Positions 16,812 to 25,741 are shown, counted from the stretch's first letter. The stretch: DNA of 64,000 bases from JAJFUV01 sp964561215 (GCA_964561215.1 CAZLOS010000005.1:53073-117072), one strand, 5' to 3'. Notes: generated by a model not told the origin, from the sequence alone. Translations and numbers: made by a program.

Positions 16812-17954
16812 CTACTCCTCGAAGGCTTCTCTGGAGCTTAGCGCTCTGACGAGATCCACAAATGTCCCAAGTCTTATAGACTGCCTGATTCTCGCCATGA
16901 TGTCAAGGTAGTGCTTCACGTTGTGAAGGGTGCCCAGGATCGAATAGAGCATTTCGCCGGCCTGAAACAGGTGACGCAGGTAGGCTCGCGAATAGTTGCG
17001 GCAGGTGTAACACGAGCAGTTTTCGTCGAGCGGCCGGGCATCGTCGCGATAGCGCGCCTGCTTGATGATGACGCGTCCCGCGCTCGTAAAAAGGCAGCCA
17101 TTGCGGGCATTGCGCGAAGGCAGGACGCAGTCCATCATGTCCACTCCCCGGGCGACGTACTGCGCGAGTTCCTCCGGCATGCCGACGCCCATGACGTAGC
17201 GCGGGCGGGCGGGCGGCAGCAGCGGCGCCGTCGCCTCCACCATTTCCAGGCTCAGCTCGCGAGGCTCTCCCACCGAAAGCCCGCCGATGGCGTACCCTTC
17301 GGCGTCCAGCTCCACCAGGCTGCCGGCGCATTCCCGCCGCAGGTCCGCGTACATCGAGCCCTGCACGATGGGAAACAGCGCGTGACGGCTTTCCATGCGA
17401 TCGACGGCATCGCGATAGTGCGCGAACGCCGCCCGGGCCCATCCAACGGTGCGCCGCATGGACGCGCTGGCGGCTTCGTGGCTCGCGGGGTAGGCCAGGC
17501 ATTCGTCCAGCACCATGGCGATGTCGCTGCCCAGGGCCAACTGCACGTCCACCGTGGACGCCGGCGTGAACAGGTGCGCGTCTCCGTTCAGGTGGGAATG
17601 GAACAGGACCCCCTCGTCGGTCACCTTTCTCAAGCTGTCCAGGCTGAAGACCTGGAAGCCGCCCGAATCCGTGAGGATCGCGCCGGGCCAGGACATGAAC
17701 CGGTGCAGCCCTCCCAGGGAACGGATCAGTTCGTGACCGGGGCGCAGGAATAGATGATAGGTGTTAGCGAGCAGGATCTCGACGCCCAGTTCGTCACCCA
17801 GCTGCTGCTGCGTCAGGCCCTTGACGCTCGCCTGCGTCCCTACCGGCATGAACACAGGCGTCTGGACCACGCCGTGCGGCGTGTGCAGCAGGCCCGTGCG
17901 CGCACCGGTTACCGGGCATTCGGCGAGGATCTCGAATCGGAGAGCGGATACCAA
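16812..17954 (-). CDS. tgt: tRNA-guanine transglycosylase (queuosine biosynthesis)
   Basis: Tgt swaps guanine-34 for preQ1 in tRNAs with GUN anticodons. The 380-residue frame has the TPHGVVQTPVFMPVGTQASV start, DSGGFQVFS near residue 100 (catalytic Asp), GMPEELAQYVARGVDMMDCV with the nucleophilic Asp near residue 273, and the zinc site NCSCYTCRNYSRAYLRHLF near residues 310-330. No ATG fits; the best start is TTG 17954, which gives the expected N-terminus FEILAECPVTGARTG after seven residues. A TACAAT hexamer ends 6 nt before it, which predicts a leaderless transcript. The open frame extends further upstream, but that part reads antisense over the neighbouring broken gene. Confidence 0.92.
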   Translation of the reverse strand: MVSALRFEILAECPVTGARTGLLHTPHGVVQTPVFMPVGTQASVKGLTQQQLGDELGVEILLANTYHLFLRPGHELIRSLGGLHRFMSWPGAILTDSGGFQVFSLDSLRKVTDEGVLFHSHLNGDAHLFTPASTVDVQLALGSDIAMVLDECLAYPASHEAASASMRRTVGWARAAFAHYRDAVDRMESRHALFPIVQGSMYADLRRECAGSLVELDAEGYAIGGLSVGEPRELSLEMVEATAPLLPPARPRYVMGVGMPEELAQYVARGVDMMDCVLPSRNARNGCLFTSAGRVIIKQARYRDDARPLDENCSCYTCRNYSRAYLRHLFQAGEMLYSILGTLHNVKHYLDIMARIRQSIRLGTFVDLVRALSSREAFEE

Positions 17955-17960
17955 TTCTTT

Positions 17961-17966
17961 ATTGTA
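17961..17966 (-). promoter_or_regulatory. Candidate -10 element for the tgt operon
   Basis: TACAAT on the minus strand, 6 nt before the TTG start of tgt. Two bases further upstream begins the 18-bp palindrome at 17969-17986, which would occupy the -10/-35 spacer. No -35 consensus is visible. Confidence 0.4.
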
Positions 17967-17968
17967 CG

Positions 17969-17986
17969 GTGCCCGGCGCCGGGCAC
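17969..17986. repeat. Perfect 18-bp palindrome at the tgt/CehA-like junction
   Basis: GTGCCCGGCGCCGGGCAC equals its own reverse complement. It stops exactly at these limits, since the flanking G17968/G17987 do not pair. It lies just upstream of the tgt -10 candidate and at the first possible start codon (GTG 17969) of the truncated hydrolase. It could be an operator, a small dispersed repeat or an assembly/rearrangement join point. Confidence 0.6.
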
Positions 17987-19937
17987 GGCATTGTATGGCT
18001 TTGGGCACTGGAGAATCCGCATCCGGACAAGCGCATCGGCGCTCTGCACTTCCGGGCGGAAAGCCAGGGCCTGTGGTTCCTCTGCGGCGCGACCCTGTAT
18101 CACGGTCGCCTTCACCCATTGCAATACGAGCGCCTGCAGCTTTATCGCTTCACCCTGCCCGAGGGGGCTTCGGCGAACGCCGACGAGTGGGATGTTGACG
18201 TGGACCTTGGCGTGGTGGCGCGCAAGTACACGCTCCGGGCCTTTTCCGCCGAAGCCTGGCTCGGCGCGCCCGATCCCCGCGTCCGTCCCGACGCAGGTGC
18301 GCCTGCAGCACCGTGCATTTACGCTGAAGTCACCGCGTCGCCGGAAGCCGTGCTGACGCTGCGTGAACGCTCCACCGGCCAGGCGGCCGCATTCGATCTG
18401 AGCGCCCTCCAGCCCGCCGCGGGCGCGCGTATCGAACTGCTCCACCCGCGCAAGACCTGGCTGCACGGTGAAGTGATCGATCGAGCCACCGGCCGGCCCA
18501 CTCCGGTTCGCCTGGCGTTCCGGTCGCTCGAAGGGCGCTATCTGCCGCCTTACGGGCACCGCTACGAAATCAACACCGGCTGGTTCCAGGACTACGGCGC
18601 CGGCGTGGTCGCCTCGGGCTCCCCGTTCGCTTACGTGGACGGCACGTTTCAAGTGGAGTTGCCCGTGGGCGAGGTAATGGTGGAAATCGCCAAGGGCTAT
18701 GAGTACGGCGTCACGCGGCAGCGCCTGAATATCGAGCCGGGGCAGCGGGAGCTGAAGCTCGAAGTCGCCCGCCGGTTTGACCTGCGCTCCAAGGGATGGA
18801 TGACCGCCGACGTCCACGTGCACTTCCTTTCGCCATCCACCGCCGTGCTGGAGGGCCAGGCCGAGGGGCTGAACTACATCAACCTGCTGGCCGCCCAGTG
18901 GGGCGACCTGTTCACCAACGTGGGCGACCTGCCCCTGGGCGCGCTGGCGTCGAAAGACGGCGAGACCACGGTGTGGGTTGGCACGGAGAATCGCCAGCAC
19001 TTCCTGGGCCACCTCGCCCTGATGCGCCGGCAGGGCGAGCCGGTGTATCCAATGTCGGCCTCCGGCCCCTCGGAAAGCTACATCGGAGATCCCATGTGGG
19101 CGAGCCTCAACGACTGGCGAGAACCGCTCGCGCGGCGGCCTCAACATCGCGGTCCACTACCCGCATCCGACATCCGAACTCGCCGCCGCCATCGCGCTCG
19201 GCAAGGTGGACGCCGCCGAGATTTACCTGTTCAACGACGACTTCAACACCATGCGCATCCGCGACTGGTATCGCGCCTTGAACTGCGGCTACCGCATGCC
19301 GTGCGTCGGGGGTACGGATAAGATGAGCGCCGGCATGCCCGCGGGCATGGGCCGCACTTACGCCTACATCGGCGACAAGGAGATGAATTACGACTCCTGG
19401 GCAGATGCCGTGCGCTCGGGGCGCACCTTCACCACTACGGGGCCCTTGATCGAGTTCCGCGCCGAAGGCCGCATGCCGGGATCGGCCATCAAGATCGCCT
19501 CGGGCGGCGCGACGATCGTCTGCCGCGCCGAGGTGTCGAGCTACATTCCCATCCATCGCGTGGAGATCGTCTACAACGGGAACGTGGTGGCTTCGCGCGA
19601 GGAGCCCTCCGGCGCGCGGCAACTCACGCTCAACGAGCCCGTAAAGATCGGCGGGCCCGGTTGGCTGGCCGCGCGATGCGTGGGGCGGCTGGGCCCCTAT
19701 CCCGGCGTGCGCCTCGGCATCCAGGCCCACACTTCGCCCGTCTATGTGACCGTGCCGGAAAAGGAGCATTTTGTGCTGGAGGCAGGCGCTTACATGCTGA
19801 AGCTCATCGACGGAACGCGTACCTGGGTGGATACGCTCGCCGCGCACGAGGGCAGCGAGCGCGCCGATCGGCTGCGCCGCGTGCTGGCCGAGGCCCGCGC
19901 CGGACTGGAGGCGCGCCGGGTGCGGCATCGCGTCTGA
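17969..19937 (+). pseudogene. CehA/McbA-type PHP metallohydrolase, N-terminally truncated and frameshifted
   Basis: The frame reads a carboxypeptidase-regulatory-like or Ig region (about the first 260 codons), then a PHP-type metal-binding start KGWMTADVHVHFLSPSTAVL. It continues to NDWREPLARR and there shifts. From about base 19119 the family sequence continues in another frame (GGLNIAVHYPHPTSELAAAI, then DDFNTMRIRDWYRALNCGYR and GGTDKMSAGMP) to the stop at 19937. One surplus base near 19118, or two missing ones, explains it. The 5' end is also abnormal: coding-like sequence runs right up to the 18-bp palindrome with no ATG and no signal peptide, although the family is normally exported and longer at its N-terminus. 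Either a decaying gene or an assembly/indel error would give this picture. Confidence 0.7.
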
Positions 19938-19978
19938 GACGATTCCGCTTTGCTAAGATTGGAGTTAATCCAGCCCAG

Positions 19979-20725
19979 ATGTCCAATCAAACGGATTTAT
20001 CCCGCATCAGCGTTGCCGATTTCGCCGAGCGTTTTCGTGGCGAGATGGTGCCGCTGTCGAATACGTTCTCGTATTTTTCGGCGCTCCCTCTCGCCGAAGA
20101 CGAAGTGAAGGAGTATCTCGAGGAGCCCATCGCCGCGCTTCCACCGGCCATCCGCAAGGCGCTGCCGAAGACGTTCGTGCTGCTGGTCCCCTATCTGGAG
20201 CGGGCCGGCGGGAAGGGGTCCGACATCGTTTGCTTCGAGGCCCCGGCCGACACCAAGCTCAGTTGGGCGGCCCGCCTGTCCTCACCGCACGGCACGGTCG
20301 TAGCGCTTCCCACCAAGACGCTCGAGTTGGGCGACTACCACTACCAGTTCTACTACTGCATCGCCGAGATCATGGGCGAGGTGTGGAGCGAGGGCGCCCG
20401 GGCAAAGTACAGCGGCGCTTTGCGCGAGGAACTGAACGGCCGCGTGCACGGGGAAGTGGACGACCGCGCCTGGCGCCTCAAACAGGCGCTTCTGCGGCGC
20501 CAGACCAAACTGCGACGCGAGACCAAGGCCTTCCAGGAATACGCCACCCAGAGCTTCATCGACACGCTGGCTCTGTTCCTGCACGGGATCTGTTGCGACA
20601 TCGACGTGGAGACGGGCCCCCGCCAGTTGCCGAGCCGCTACCTGCGCCGGCGCCTGATGCTGCTGGAAGAATTGTATCCACCGCCGGAAAAGTACAGCGT
20701 CTTCCCCGAAGGAGCGAACGCGTAG
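19979..20725 (+). CDS. Hypothetical protein, 248 residues
   Basis: I do not recognise this family. The protein is soluble, with no signal peptide or membrane helix, and rich in Leu, Arg and Glu. Notable parts are VPLSNTFSYFSALPLAEDEV near the start, a basic helical stretch RLKQALLRRQTKLRRETKAF (about residues 165-185) and a Cys pair in HGICCDIDVETGP near residue 205. It starts 41 nt after the broken CehA-like gene with TAAGAT as a possible -10 upstream, and ends 16 nt from the convergent VWFA-related gene. High-GC third positions support that it is translated. Confidence 0.75.
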   Translation: MSNQTDLSRISVADFAERFRGEMVPLSNTFSYFSALPLAEDEVKEYLEEPIAALPPAIRKALPKTFVLLVPYLERAGGKGSDIVCFEAPADTKLSWAARLSSPHGTVVALPTKTLELGDYHYQFYYCIAEIMGEVWSEGARAKYSGALREELNGRVHGEVDDRAWRLKQALLRRQTKLRRETKAFQEYATQSFIDTLALFLHGICCDIDVETGPRQLPSRYLRRRLMLLEELYPPPEKYSVFPEGANA

Positions 20726-20741
20726 ACTGTAACGAACCAGT

Positions 20742-22070
20742 TCAACGGCCGGGTATCCGCCCGGGTATCTCCACCGAACCAACGGCTCCCGAATTGGCGT
20801 CGCGGACGACGACTTTCAGCCGATACGCGGAAGAGGCCATAGACAGCTGCTTCGGTATAATCAGGCCTTCTTCAACTATTCTGGCGCAGTTTTCGCGCGT
20901 GAGGTTCAGTTCGACGTTGTCCTTGATCAGCGTCGCGCCCTTGCCGTCCGGCGTGGGCTGTTGCACGTAAGCCAGATCGATTCTGCCGGCCCAACTTCGG
21001 TCTTTCCGGGCGAACGTAATATCTTTCGCCTCAATGATCACTCGCAGGTCCAGGCGCCCCCCTGAAGGTGTATCGGGCCGCGTGGCCACCACCAGGCGGA
21101 TGGCCGTCGATTCGAGCGGGCTACGAGCGTCTTCGAGCAGGGCCGTTTGCCGGTTGCTTTCCACCCTGGCTTCTTCCGGTAAGGCGAGGTATCCCCCGCG
21201 ATGCCGCACGGAAACACCGGGACGGCTGGCGCTCACTTTGATGCGCTGGAAGCGGCCATCCCAGCGGCTTTGCGATGGGTGATAGGTGAGAACGTAATTC
21301 ACGCGCGAGTCTTCCACCGCCGCGGCGATGGCGCGGCCGGTTTCGTTCTCGTCGAGGAACGCGATGCCGCCGGTGCGTCCGGCGATGGACTGCATGGTTT
21401 CACGATTCGAGTAGAACTCCTCGGGCAGCGAGGTAGCGGTGGCCTTGCGCCTCTGCTCGAATTCGAGGCTCTTCCGGTTCGGGGCGTCAACGGCCGGGTT
21501 GCCTGCGAGCCCTTGCGCCTCCACCGGGTACACGGCCATGTCCGCAGAATCCATGGCGCGAGCCACGCGTTCGTTCTCGGCGTCGAAGATGCGCTTCTGG
21601 GCCCCGGGATACTCGATGAACATATCATCGTCGCCCGCGTCGAGCGGATTCTTGCGGCGGTCCATGCCGGAAGGAATCTGCGCGCGCTTGGTTCTCCTGG
21701 CTGGGTCCTGCATGGGGCGCGGGCCCAGGCCCAACGAGAACGGTATGCCGCCGGTCACCCAAACCAGGTTCTTGCGGCCGGGCAACGCCGCCACGCGCCC
21801 CGCGATGGCTTCGAGCGCCGGCGCCGGCAGCACGCGCAGCCTCTCGGCGGAGAAACCGGCGATTGGTTGCGGCTTGCCGTTTTCAATCACGGCGAAGTCG
21901 TCCTTGGTGAGCCCTTCGACAGACCTGCCTTGCTTGCCCGTGACGATGACGTTGACTTCGACCAGGCGCGTGGTTACGCGGAGAACGGGAGGCTCCTGGC
22001 AAATAAGAAGCGTGCAGGCGGCCGCAAGACATCCGCCTCGGATTAACCAGGCATGACGCGACGAGGGCAT
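20742..22070 (-). CDS. VWFA-related acidobacterial domain protein, exported
   Basis: The 442-residue protein has an N-terminal export signal (HAWLIRGGCLAAACTLLIC). The acidobacterial VWFA-related signature follows (TTRLVEVNVIVTGKQGRSVE, GLTKDDFAVIENGKPQPIAG), with the later RKNLVWVTGGIPFSL and the C-terminal RVNYVLTYHPSQSRWDGRFQ and ISASRPG-like end (IKVSASRPGVSVRHRGGYLA). Such proteins are surface or secreted adhesion-type factors of unknown partner. ATG 22070 is chosen over an upstream extension because the signal sequence follows. It lies 10 nt after the helicase gene, so they are co-transcribed; the product ends with a beta-rich domain of unknown role. Confidence 0.85.
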   Translation of the reverse strand: MPSSRHAWLIRGGCLAAACTLLICQEPPVLRVTTRLVEVNVIVTGKQGRSVEGLTKDDFAVIENGKPQPIAGFSAERLRVLPAPALEAIAGRVAALPGRKNLVWVTGGIPFSLGLGPRPMQDPARRTKRAQIPSGMDRRKNPLDAGDDDMFIEYPGAQKRIFDAENERVARAMDSADMAVYPVEAQGLAGNPAVDAPNRKSLEFEQRRKATATSLPEEFYSNRETMQSIAGRTGGIAFLDENETGRAIAAAVEDSRVNYVLTYHPSQSRWDGRFQRIKVSASRPGVSVRHRGGYLALPEEARVESNRQTALLEDARSPLESTAIRLVVATRPDTPSGGRLDLRVIIEAKDITFARKDRSWAGRIDLAYVQQPTPDGKGATLIKDNVELNLTRENCARIVEEGLIIPKQLSMASSAYRLKVVVRDANSGAVGSVEIPGRIPGR

Positions 22071-22080
22071 GAGGCCCGCA

Positions 22081-24438
22081 TCATATGTCAACTTCAGATA
22101 TTCGTGCCAGCAATTCTGCGAGAATGCGCCTCGTGGAGTCTTTCCCTTTTTCTCCGATTTCGCCGATCGGTCCCACACAGCTCGGGCAGCCCGTTTCGCA
22201 CGGGCATGACGACAGCAGTTCGGCGGCGCCCCGCAGCAGGCGCGGCGCCAGCTTGAACAGCGGCGCGCTTTGCCCGGATCCGCCCGAGCAGTTGTCGTAC
22301 AGGTAAAGGTTGGGCTCGAAAACGGCCAGTCCGCCCGCGATGTCCTCCGTCATGGCGACGCCCAGATCGTGCGGGTCCGCCATCAGCAGCACCGCGGCCA
22401 TGGTGCGCAGCAGGTTGCCCAGGCCCCGCAGGCCGTACTGCTTTTCGGTTGGCGTCAAATCCGAAAGCGGCTCGAAAAACTTCTGAGGGAAGTGCAGCCA
22501 GAAAGCCGTCGTGTGCATCTCCTGCTCGGGCATGGACAGGTTCCCTGCCCCGACATTTTCGAGCGTGTAGAACTTCACCTTCTTGAACCCGACTACTTGC
22601 GTGTTCAAACGCACATCGCCATGAACGATGCTCGCCGAGGCCAGCGGCGCCGACTCGTACTCTTCGAGCACTTTCACCTGCGTGTAGTCGATGGCGTCGG
22701 TGAAGTAGTCGCATTCCACCTTCCGCACGTAGGCCTTGCGCTGTTCGTAGTCCATCTTCTCCACCTGGAACTGCGCGCCCTCGTGCATGTAGATGGCTTT
22801 CTCGTGGAGCGCGGTGAGGGCCGCCGGGAAGCTCACGTCGGCGATCACCGCGGGTTCGCCGGTCGTGTCGATCACCACGAAGTTGTCGCTGGTGGTCGAG
22901 CGGAGGCTCACGGCGTCGGCCGGATAGGAATCCGAAGTCCAGTGCCAGGCGCCCGCGGAATGGTGCAGCAGCTTCAGTTCCTCGAGAAAATGGCACATTT
23001 CGAGCGTTTCGTGCGGTCCGAATTTCTCGCCGTCGCGCACGGGCAGTTCGAAGGCCGCGCACTTCAGGTGGCTCACCAGCACTTCGAGATTATCCGGGTT
23101 GATGTAGGCGTGCTCCGGCGAACCTCCAAAGAAGTAGTCCGGGTGTTCGACGATGTATTGATCGAGCGGCGCGCTGGAAGCCACCAGCACGGCGATGGAG
23201 GTCGACTGCCGGCGCCCGGCCCGGCCCGCCCGCTGCCAGGTGCTGGCAATGGTACCGGGGTAGCCCGCCATCACCACGGCATCGAGCGACCCCACGTCGA
23301 TGCCCAACTCGAGCGCGCTGGTGGCCACCACGGCTCGTATGTCTCCGTCGCGCAGCTTCCGCTCGATCTCCCGGCGCTCGCGCGGCAGATATCCGCCGCG
23401 GTAGCCCCGCACGGCCTGGGCGCCCATGGGTGTGTGCGAGACGGCATCTTTCAGGTACTTCACCAGGACTTCGGTGGCCAGGCGGCTGTTGGCGAACACC
23501 AGCAACTGGTGGCGGCGGTCCAGAAACTCGAGCGCGATGCGCCGGGCCTCGTGCAGGTAGCTGCGCCGGATACCGAGTTGCCGGTTCACCACCGGCGGGT
23601 TGTAAAAGACGATGTACCGCTCCCCGGTGGGCGCCCCGTTGTGGTCCACCAGTTCGAACGGCGATTCGGTCAGCGCCTCGGCCAGTTCGCGCGGGTTGGC
23701 GATGGTAGCCGACGAACAGATGAACTGCGGCTTCGATCCGTAGAACTCGCAGATGCGCCTCAGCCGGCGCAGGATGTTGGCCAGGTGACTGCCGTAAACG
23801 CCGCGATAGTAGTGCAGCTCGTCGATCACGACGTAGCGCAGATTCTCGAACATCTTGGCCCAACGCGTGTGGTGCGGCAGGATGCCGCTGTGCAGCATGT
23901 CGGGATTGGTGAGCACCACGTTGGCGCGCTCGCGGATGGCCTTGCGGGCGTCCTGCGGCGTATCGCCATCGTAGGTGAAGGCCCGGATATCGGACCCCAT
24001 CGCGTCCACCAGGGAGTTGAACTCGTGGAGCTGGTCTTCGGCCAGGGCCTTGGTGGGAAACAGGTACATGGCCCGCGCGCCAGGGTCGGCCACCAGGCAG
24101 TTCAGCACGGGCAGGTTGTAACACAGCGTCTTGCCGCTGGCCGTGGGCGTGACGACCACGACGTTCCGCCCGCCCGCGACGCGCTCGAGCGCCTCGGCCT
24201 GGTGGGTATACAGCCTCGTAACGCCGCGCTCGCCGAGCACCTTGCGGATGGCCGGGTCCACCGCCTCCGGGACTTCGGCAAACTCGCCGGCCCCGGCCGG
24301 TTCGTGGCGTATGGCGCGGATAGGCGAATCCGTCTGCGCCATCCATTCTTCCAGGCGCCGGAGCATCAGTTCAAACCCCGGGCGGCGGGCCAGCGAATTG
24401 GCCTGCTCCGGGTCGGGAAACCCGAGCGTGAGGTTCAT
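22081..24438 (-). CDS. DEAD/DEAH-box DNA helicase with C-terminal MZB/DUF1998 domain (MrfA/Hrq1-like)
   Basis: A 785-residue superfamily-2 helicase. It has RLYTHQAEALERVAGGRNVV (Q-motif-like region), Walker A TPTASGKTLCYNLP near residue 96, the DExH-type box VIDELHYYRGVYGSHLA near residue 202, SSATIANP (motif III) and GSLDAVVMAGYPGTIASTWQ with QRAGRAGRR (motif VI). It ends in the cysteine site CPCETGCPSCVG near residue 746. This architecture matches B. subtilis MrfA/YprA and fungal Hrq1, which act in repair of alkylated or cross-linked DNA. It follows pilZ by 45 nt. The ogt repair gene nearby is on the other strand, so a shared role is suggestive only. Confidence 0.93.
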   Translation of the reverse strand: MNLTLGFPDPEQANSLARRPGFELMLRRLEEWMAQTDSPIRAIRHEPAGAGEFAEVPEAVDPAIRKVLGERGVTRLYTHQAEALERVAGGRNVVVVTPTASGKTLCYNLPVLNCLVADPGARAMYLFPTKALAEDQLHEFNSLVDAMGSDIRAFTYDGDTPQDARKAIRERANVVLTNPDMLHSGILPHHTRWAKMFENLRYVVIDELHYYRGVYGSHLANILRRLRRICEFYGSKPQFICSSATIANPRELAEALTESPFELVDHNGAPTGERYIVFYNPPVVNRQLGIRRSYLHEARRIALEFLDRRHQLLVFANSRLATEVLVKYLKDAVSHTPMGAQAVRGYRGGYLPRERREIERKLRDGDIRAVVATSALELGIDVGSLDAVVMAGYPGTIASTWQRAGRAGRRQSTSIAVLVASSAPLDQYIVEHPDYFFGGSPEHAYINPDNLEVLVSHLKCAAFELPVRDGEKFGPHETLEMCHFLEELKLLHHSAGAWHWTSDSYPADAVSLRSTTSDNFVVIDTTGEPAVIADVSFPAALTALHEKAIYMHEGAQFQVEKMDYEQRKAYVRKVECDYFTDAIDYTQVKVLEEYESAPLASASIVHGDVRLNTQVVGFKKVKFYTLENVGAGNLSMPEQEMHTTAFWLHFPQKFFEPLSDLTPTEKQYGLRGLGNLLRTMAAVLLMADPHDLGVAMTEDIAGGLAVFEPNLYLYDNCSGGSGQSAPLFKLAPRLLRGAAELLSSCPCETGCPSCVGPIGEIGEKGKDSTRRILAELLARISEVDI

Positions 24439-24483
24439 CGTTACTCTTAGTAGAGCAGGATTTCGCGCGGATGGGAGAGATGG

Positions 24484-24852
24484 CTACGCTTTCGTCCGGA
24501 TGAATTCGTAGCGCTCCATGGTGGCGGCGACGCCAACGCAGAGCGTGCCGTTCTCGTACGGGGGCTCGTGTTGTTCCAGACGCAGGACCTTGCCCAGGCA
24601 GCGGAGGCGAACCGAAGCGCCCTGGCCGGTGCCCCGCGGCAGGCTGATCAGGTACTCGATCGACTCGCCGACGTCCACCCGAGCGTCTGAAATGAACAGA
24701 ACGCCGCCCGAGCTGACATTCTCTGTCTCGCCCCGATTGGAGACCTGCATCTTGCCGGCGCGGATCAGTTCCACGGGCAAACGCAGCTCATAGCGCCTGT
24801 GTCTTCGATGGTCAATCACGTCGCTTCTCACACTGTAAGGGCGGAGGTCCAT
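24484..24852 (-). CDS. PilZ-domain protein
   Basis: A 122-residue single PilZ domain, expected to bind cyclic di-GMP. The RxxxR motif is seen in DHRRHRRYELRLPVEL (about residues 15-30) and the second ligand motif is the ENVSSGGVLFISD stretch (about residues 43-56), close to the canonical [D/N]xSxxG. The beta-barrel continues to the C-terminus. It heads a three-gene run with the helicase and the VWFA-related gene. An inverted repeat AGTAC-N7-GTACT lies in its upstream region near 24890-24906. Confidence 0.85.
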   Translation of the reverse strand: MDLRPYSVRSDVIDHRRHRRYELRLPVELIRAGKMQVSNRGETENVSSGGVLFISDARVDVGESIEYLISLPRGTGQGASVRLRCLGKVLRLEQHEPPYENGTLCVGVAATMERYEFIRTKA

Positions 24853-24911
24853 CAGGTCAATACGCAGTCGTCCTATTTAGAGGCCCGATAGTACTATGTT
24901 GGTACTTTTCG

Positions 24912-25052
24912 CTAGCTAACGCGGCAGCCGGGCGGCTCTCCCGGCCACTGAATCGAATCCGCGAACGACAGTGGAACCGCAATGGTCTCCTCGGAGCGAT
25001 CCGCGCGGGCGCGGGCATCGCTCGCGGACGGCGCCGGCGTGCTCTCGGACAT
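24912..25052 (-). CDS. Possible small protein, 46 residues
   Basis: The ATG at 25052 is preceded by GAGG at 6-nt spacing and the codons have the high third-position GC of real genes. The product is Ala/Ser/Arg-rich at first and ends SIQWPGEPPGCRVS. No signal peptide, helix or known motif is seen. It lies 59 nt upstream of pilZ in the same direction, so it could be a leader gene of that unit, or chance. Confidence 0.25.
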   Translation of the reverse strand: MSESTPAPSASDARARADRSEETIAVPLSFADSIQWPGEPPGCRVS

Positions 25053-25162
25053 CTGTGACCTCATCATGCTCCGATTCTCGGCGAGGCGGTGCACCGCCGC
25101 CCCCCGTGCTCGTCGCCATGTGACCCAAAACAGGCGGGATCTTTTTTCCCCAAGCCTGTGAC

Positions 25163-25168
25163 TACAAT
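25163..25168 (+). promoter_or_regulatory. Candidate -10 element of ogt
   Basis: TACAAT ends 6 nt before an in-frame TTG at 25175 and 63 nt before the ATG at 25232. If TTG 25175 is used, the mRNA would be leaderless. Confidence 0.4.
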
Positions 25169-25231
25169 TCCGCCTTGGCCGCGCAACGCCTCGAAGTGGA
25201 CAGCGGGCACCGGTTTTGCCAGACTTGGCTC

Positions 25232-25741
25232 ATGTGGACATGGGCTAGCTGCCAGCCGGCGAAGGGATGGGAGGTGCTGGTGGCGGCAAGCGACAAGGGC
25301 ATCGTCAAGTTGTCGTTTGCGGCCAGCCAGGCACGGTTTGTGGCCGAACTCGGGCGCGAGTTTCCGGGACAAGTGTGGAGGCGCGACGACGCGTCCCAGA
25401 TCGCAGCGGAGACGGCGCGCCAACTGGCGGAGTACTTCCGTGGCGAACGCCGCAAGTTCGACCTGCCCCTGGACGCGCACGGCACCCCGTTCCAGAAGCG
25501 GGTCTGGAGCGCATTGAGACGCATCCCGTATGGGGAAACGCGCAGTTACAAGGACATCGCGCGCGCGGCGGGATCTCCCAAAGGCGCGCGTGCCGTGGGC
25601 ATGGCCAACCATGAGAACCCGATCGCCATCGTGATTCCATGCCACCGCGTCATCGCCGCCGGCGGCAGCCTGGGCGGTTACGCCTGCGGGCTGGATTTTA
25701 AGCGGAAGCTGCTGGACCTGGAGGCCGCAGCCGAGCGGTGA
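25232..25741 (+). CDS. ogt: Methylated-DNA--protein-cysteine methyltransferase
   Basis: Ogt/Ada-C-type proteins repair O6-alkylguanine by moving the alkyl group to their own cysteine. The 169-residue frame has GTPFQKRVWSALRRIPYGET (DNA-binding helix-turn-helix), SYKDIARAAGSPKGARAVGM with the arginine-finger region, and the active site IPCHRVIAAGG with Cys137. ATG 25232 gives the usual start WEVLVAASDKGIVKLSF; the upstream TTG 25175 adds 19 residues and fits the promoter better, so the start is uncertain. Its last 44 bases overlap the convergent LpxK-encoding end. Confidence 0.92.
   Translation: MWTWASCQPAKGWEVLVAASDKGIVKLSFAASQARFVAELGREFPGQVWRRDDASQIAAETARQLAEYFRGERRKFDLPLDAHGTPFQKRVWSALRRIPYGETRSYKDIARAAGSPKGARAVGMANHENPIAIVIPCHRVIAAGGSLGGYACGLDFKRKLLDLEAAAER

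Larger units (their letters stand above)
24853..25174. other. Spacer between pilZ and ogt with one doubtful small ORF
   Basis: About 320 bp without a confident gene. It holds the AGTAC/GTACT inverted repeat upstream of pilZ, a 46-codon minus-strand ORF at 24912-25052 and the TACAAT -10 candidate of ogt at 25163-25168. Confidence 0.5.

Noticed and set aside
22270..24450. Plus-strand open frame of 726 codons opposite the helicase
   Set aside because: Antisense of a gene with all helicase motifs; low-complexity His/Gln/Val composition typical of shadow frames.
24886..24910. AGTAC-N7-GTACT repeat as a transposon end
   Set aside because: Arms are only 5 bp, no transposase or target duplication nearby; more likely a weak operator of pilZ or chance.
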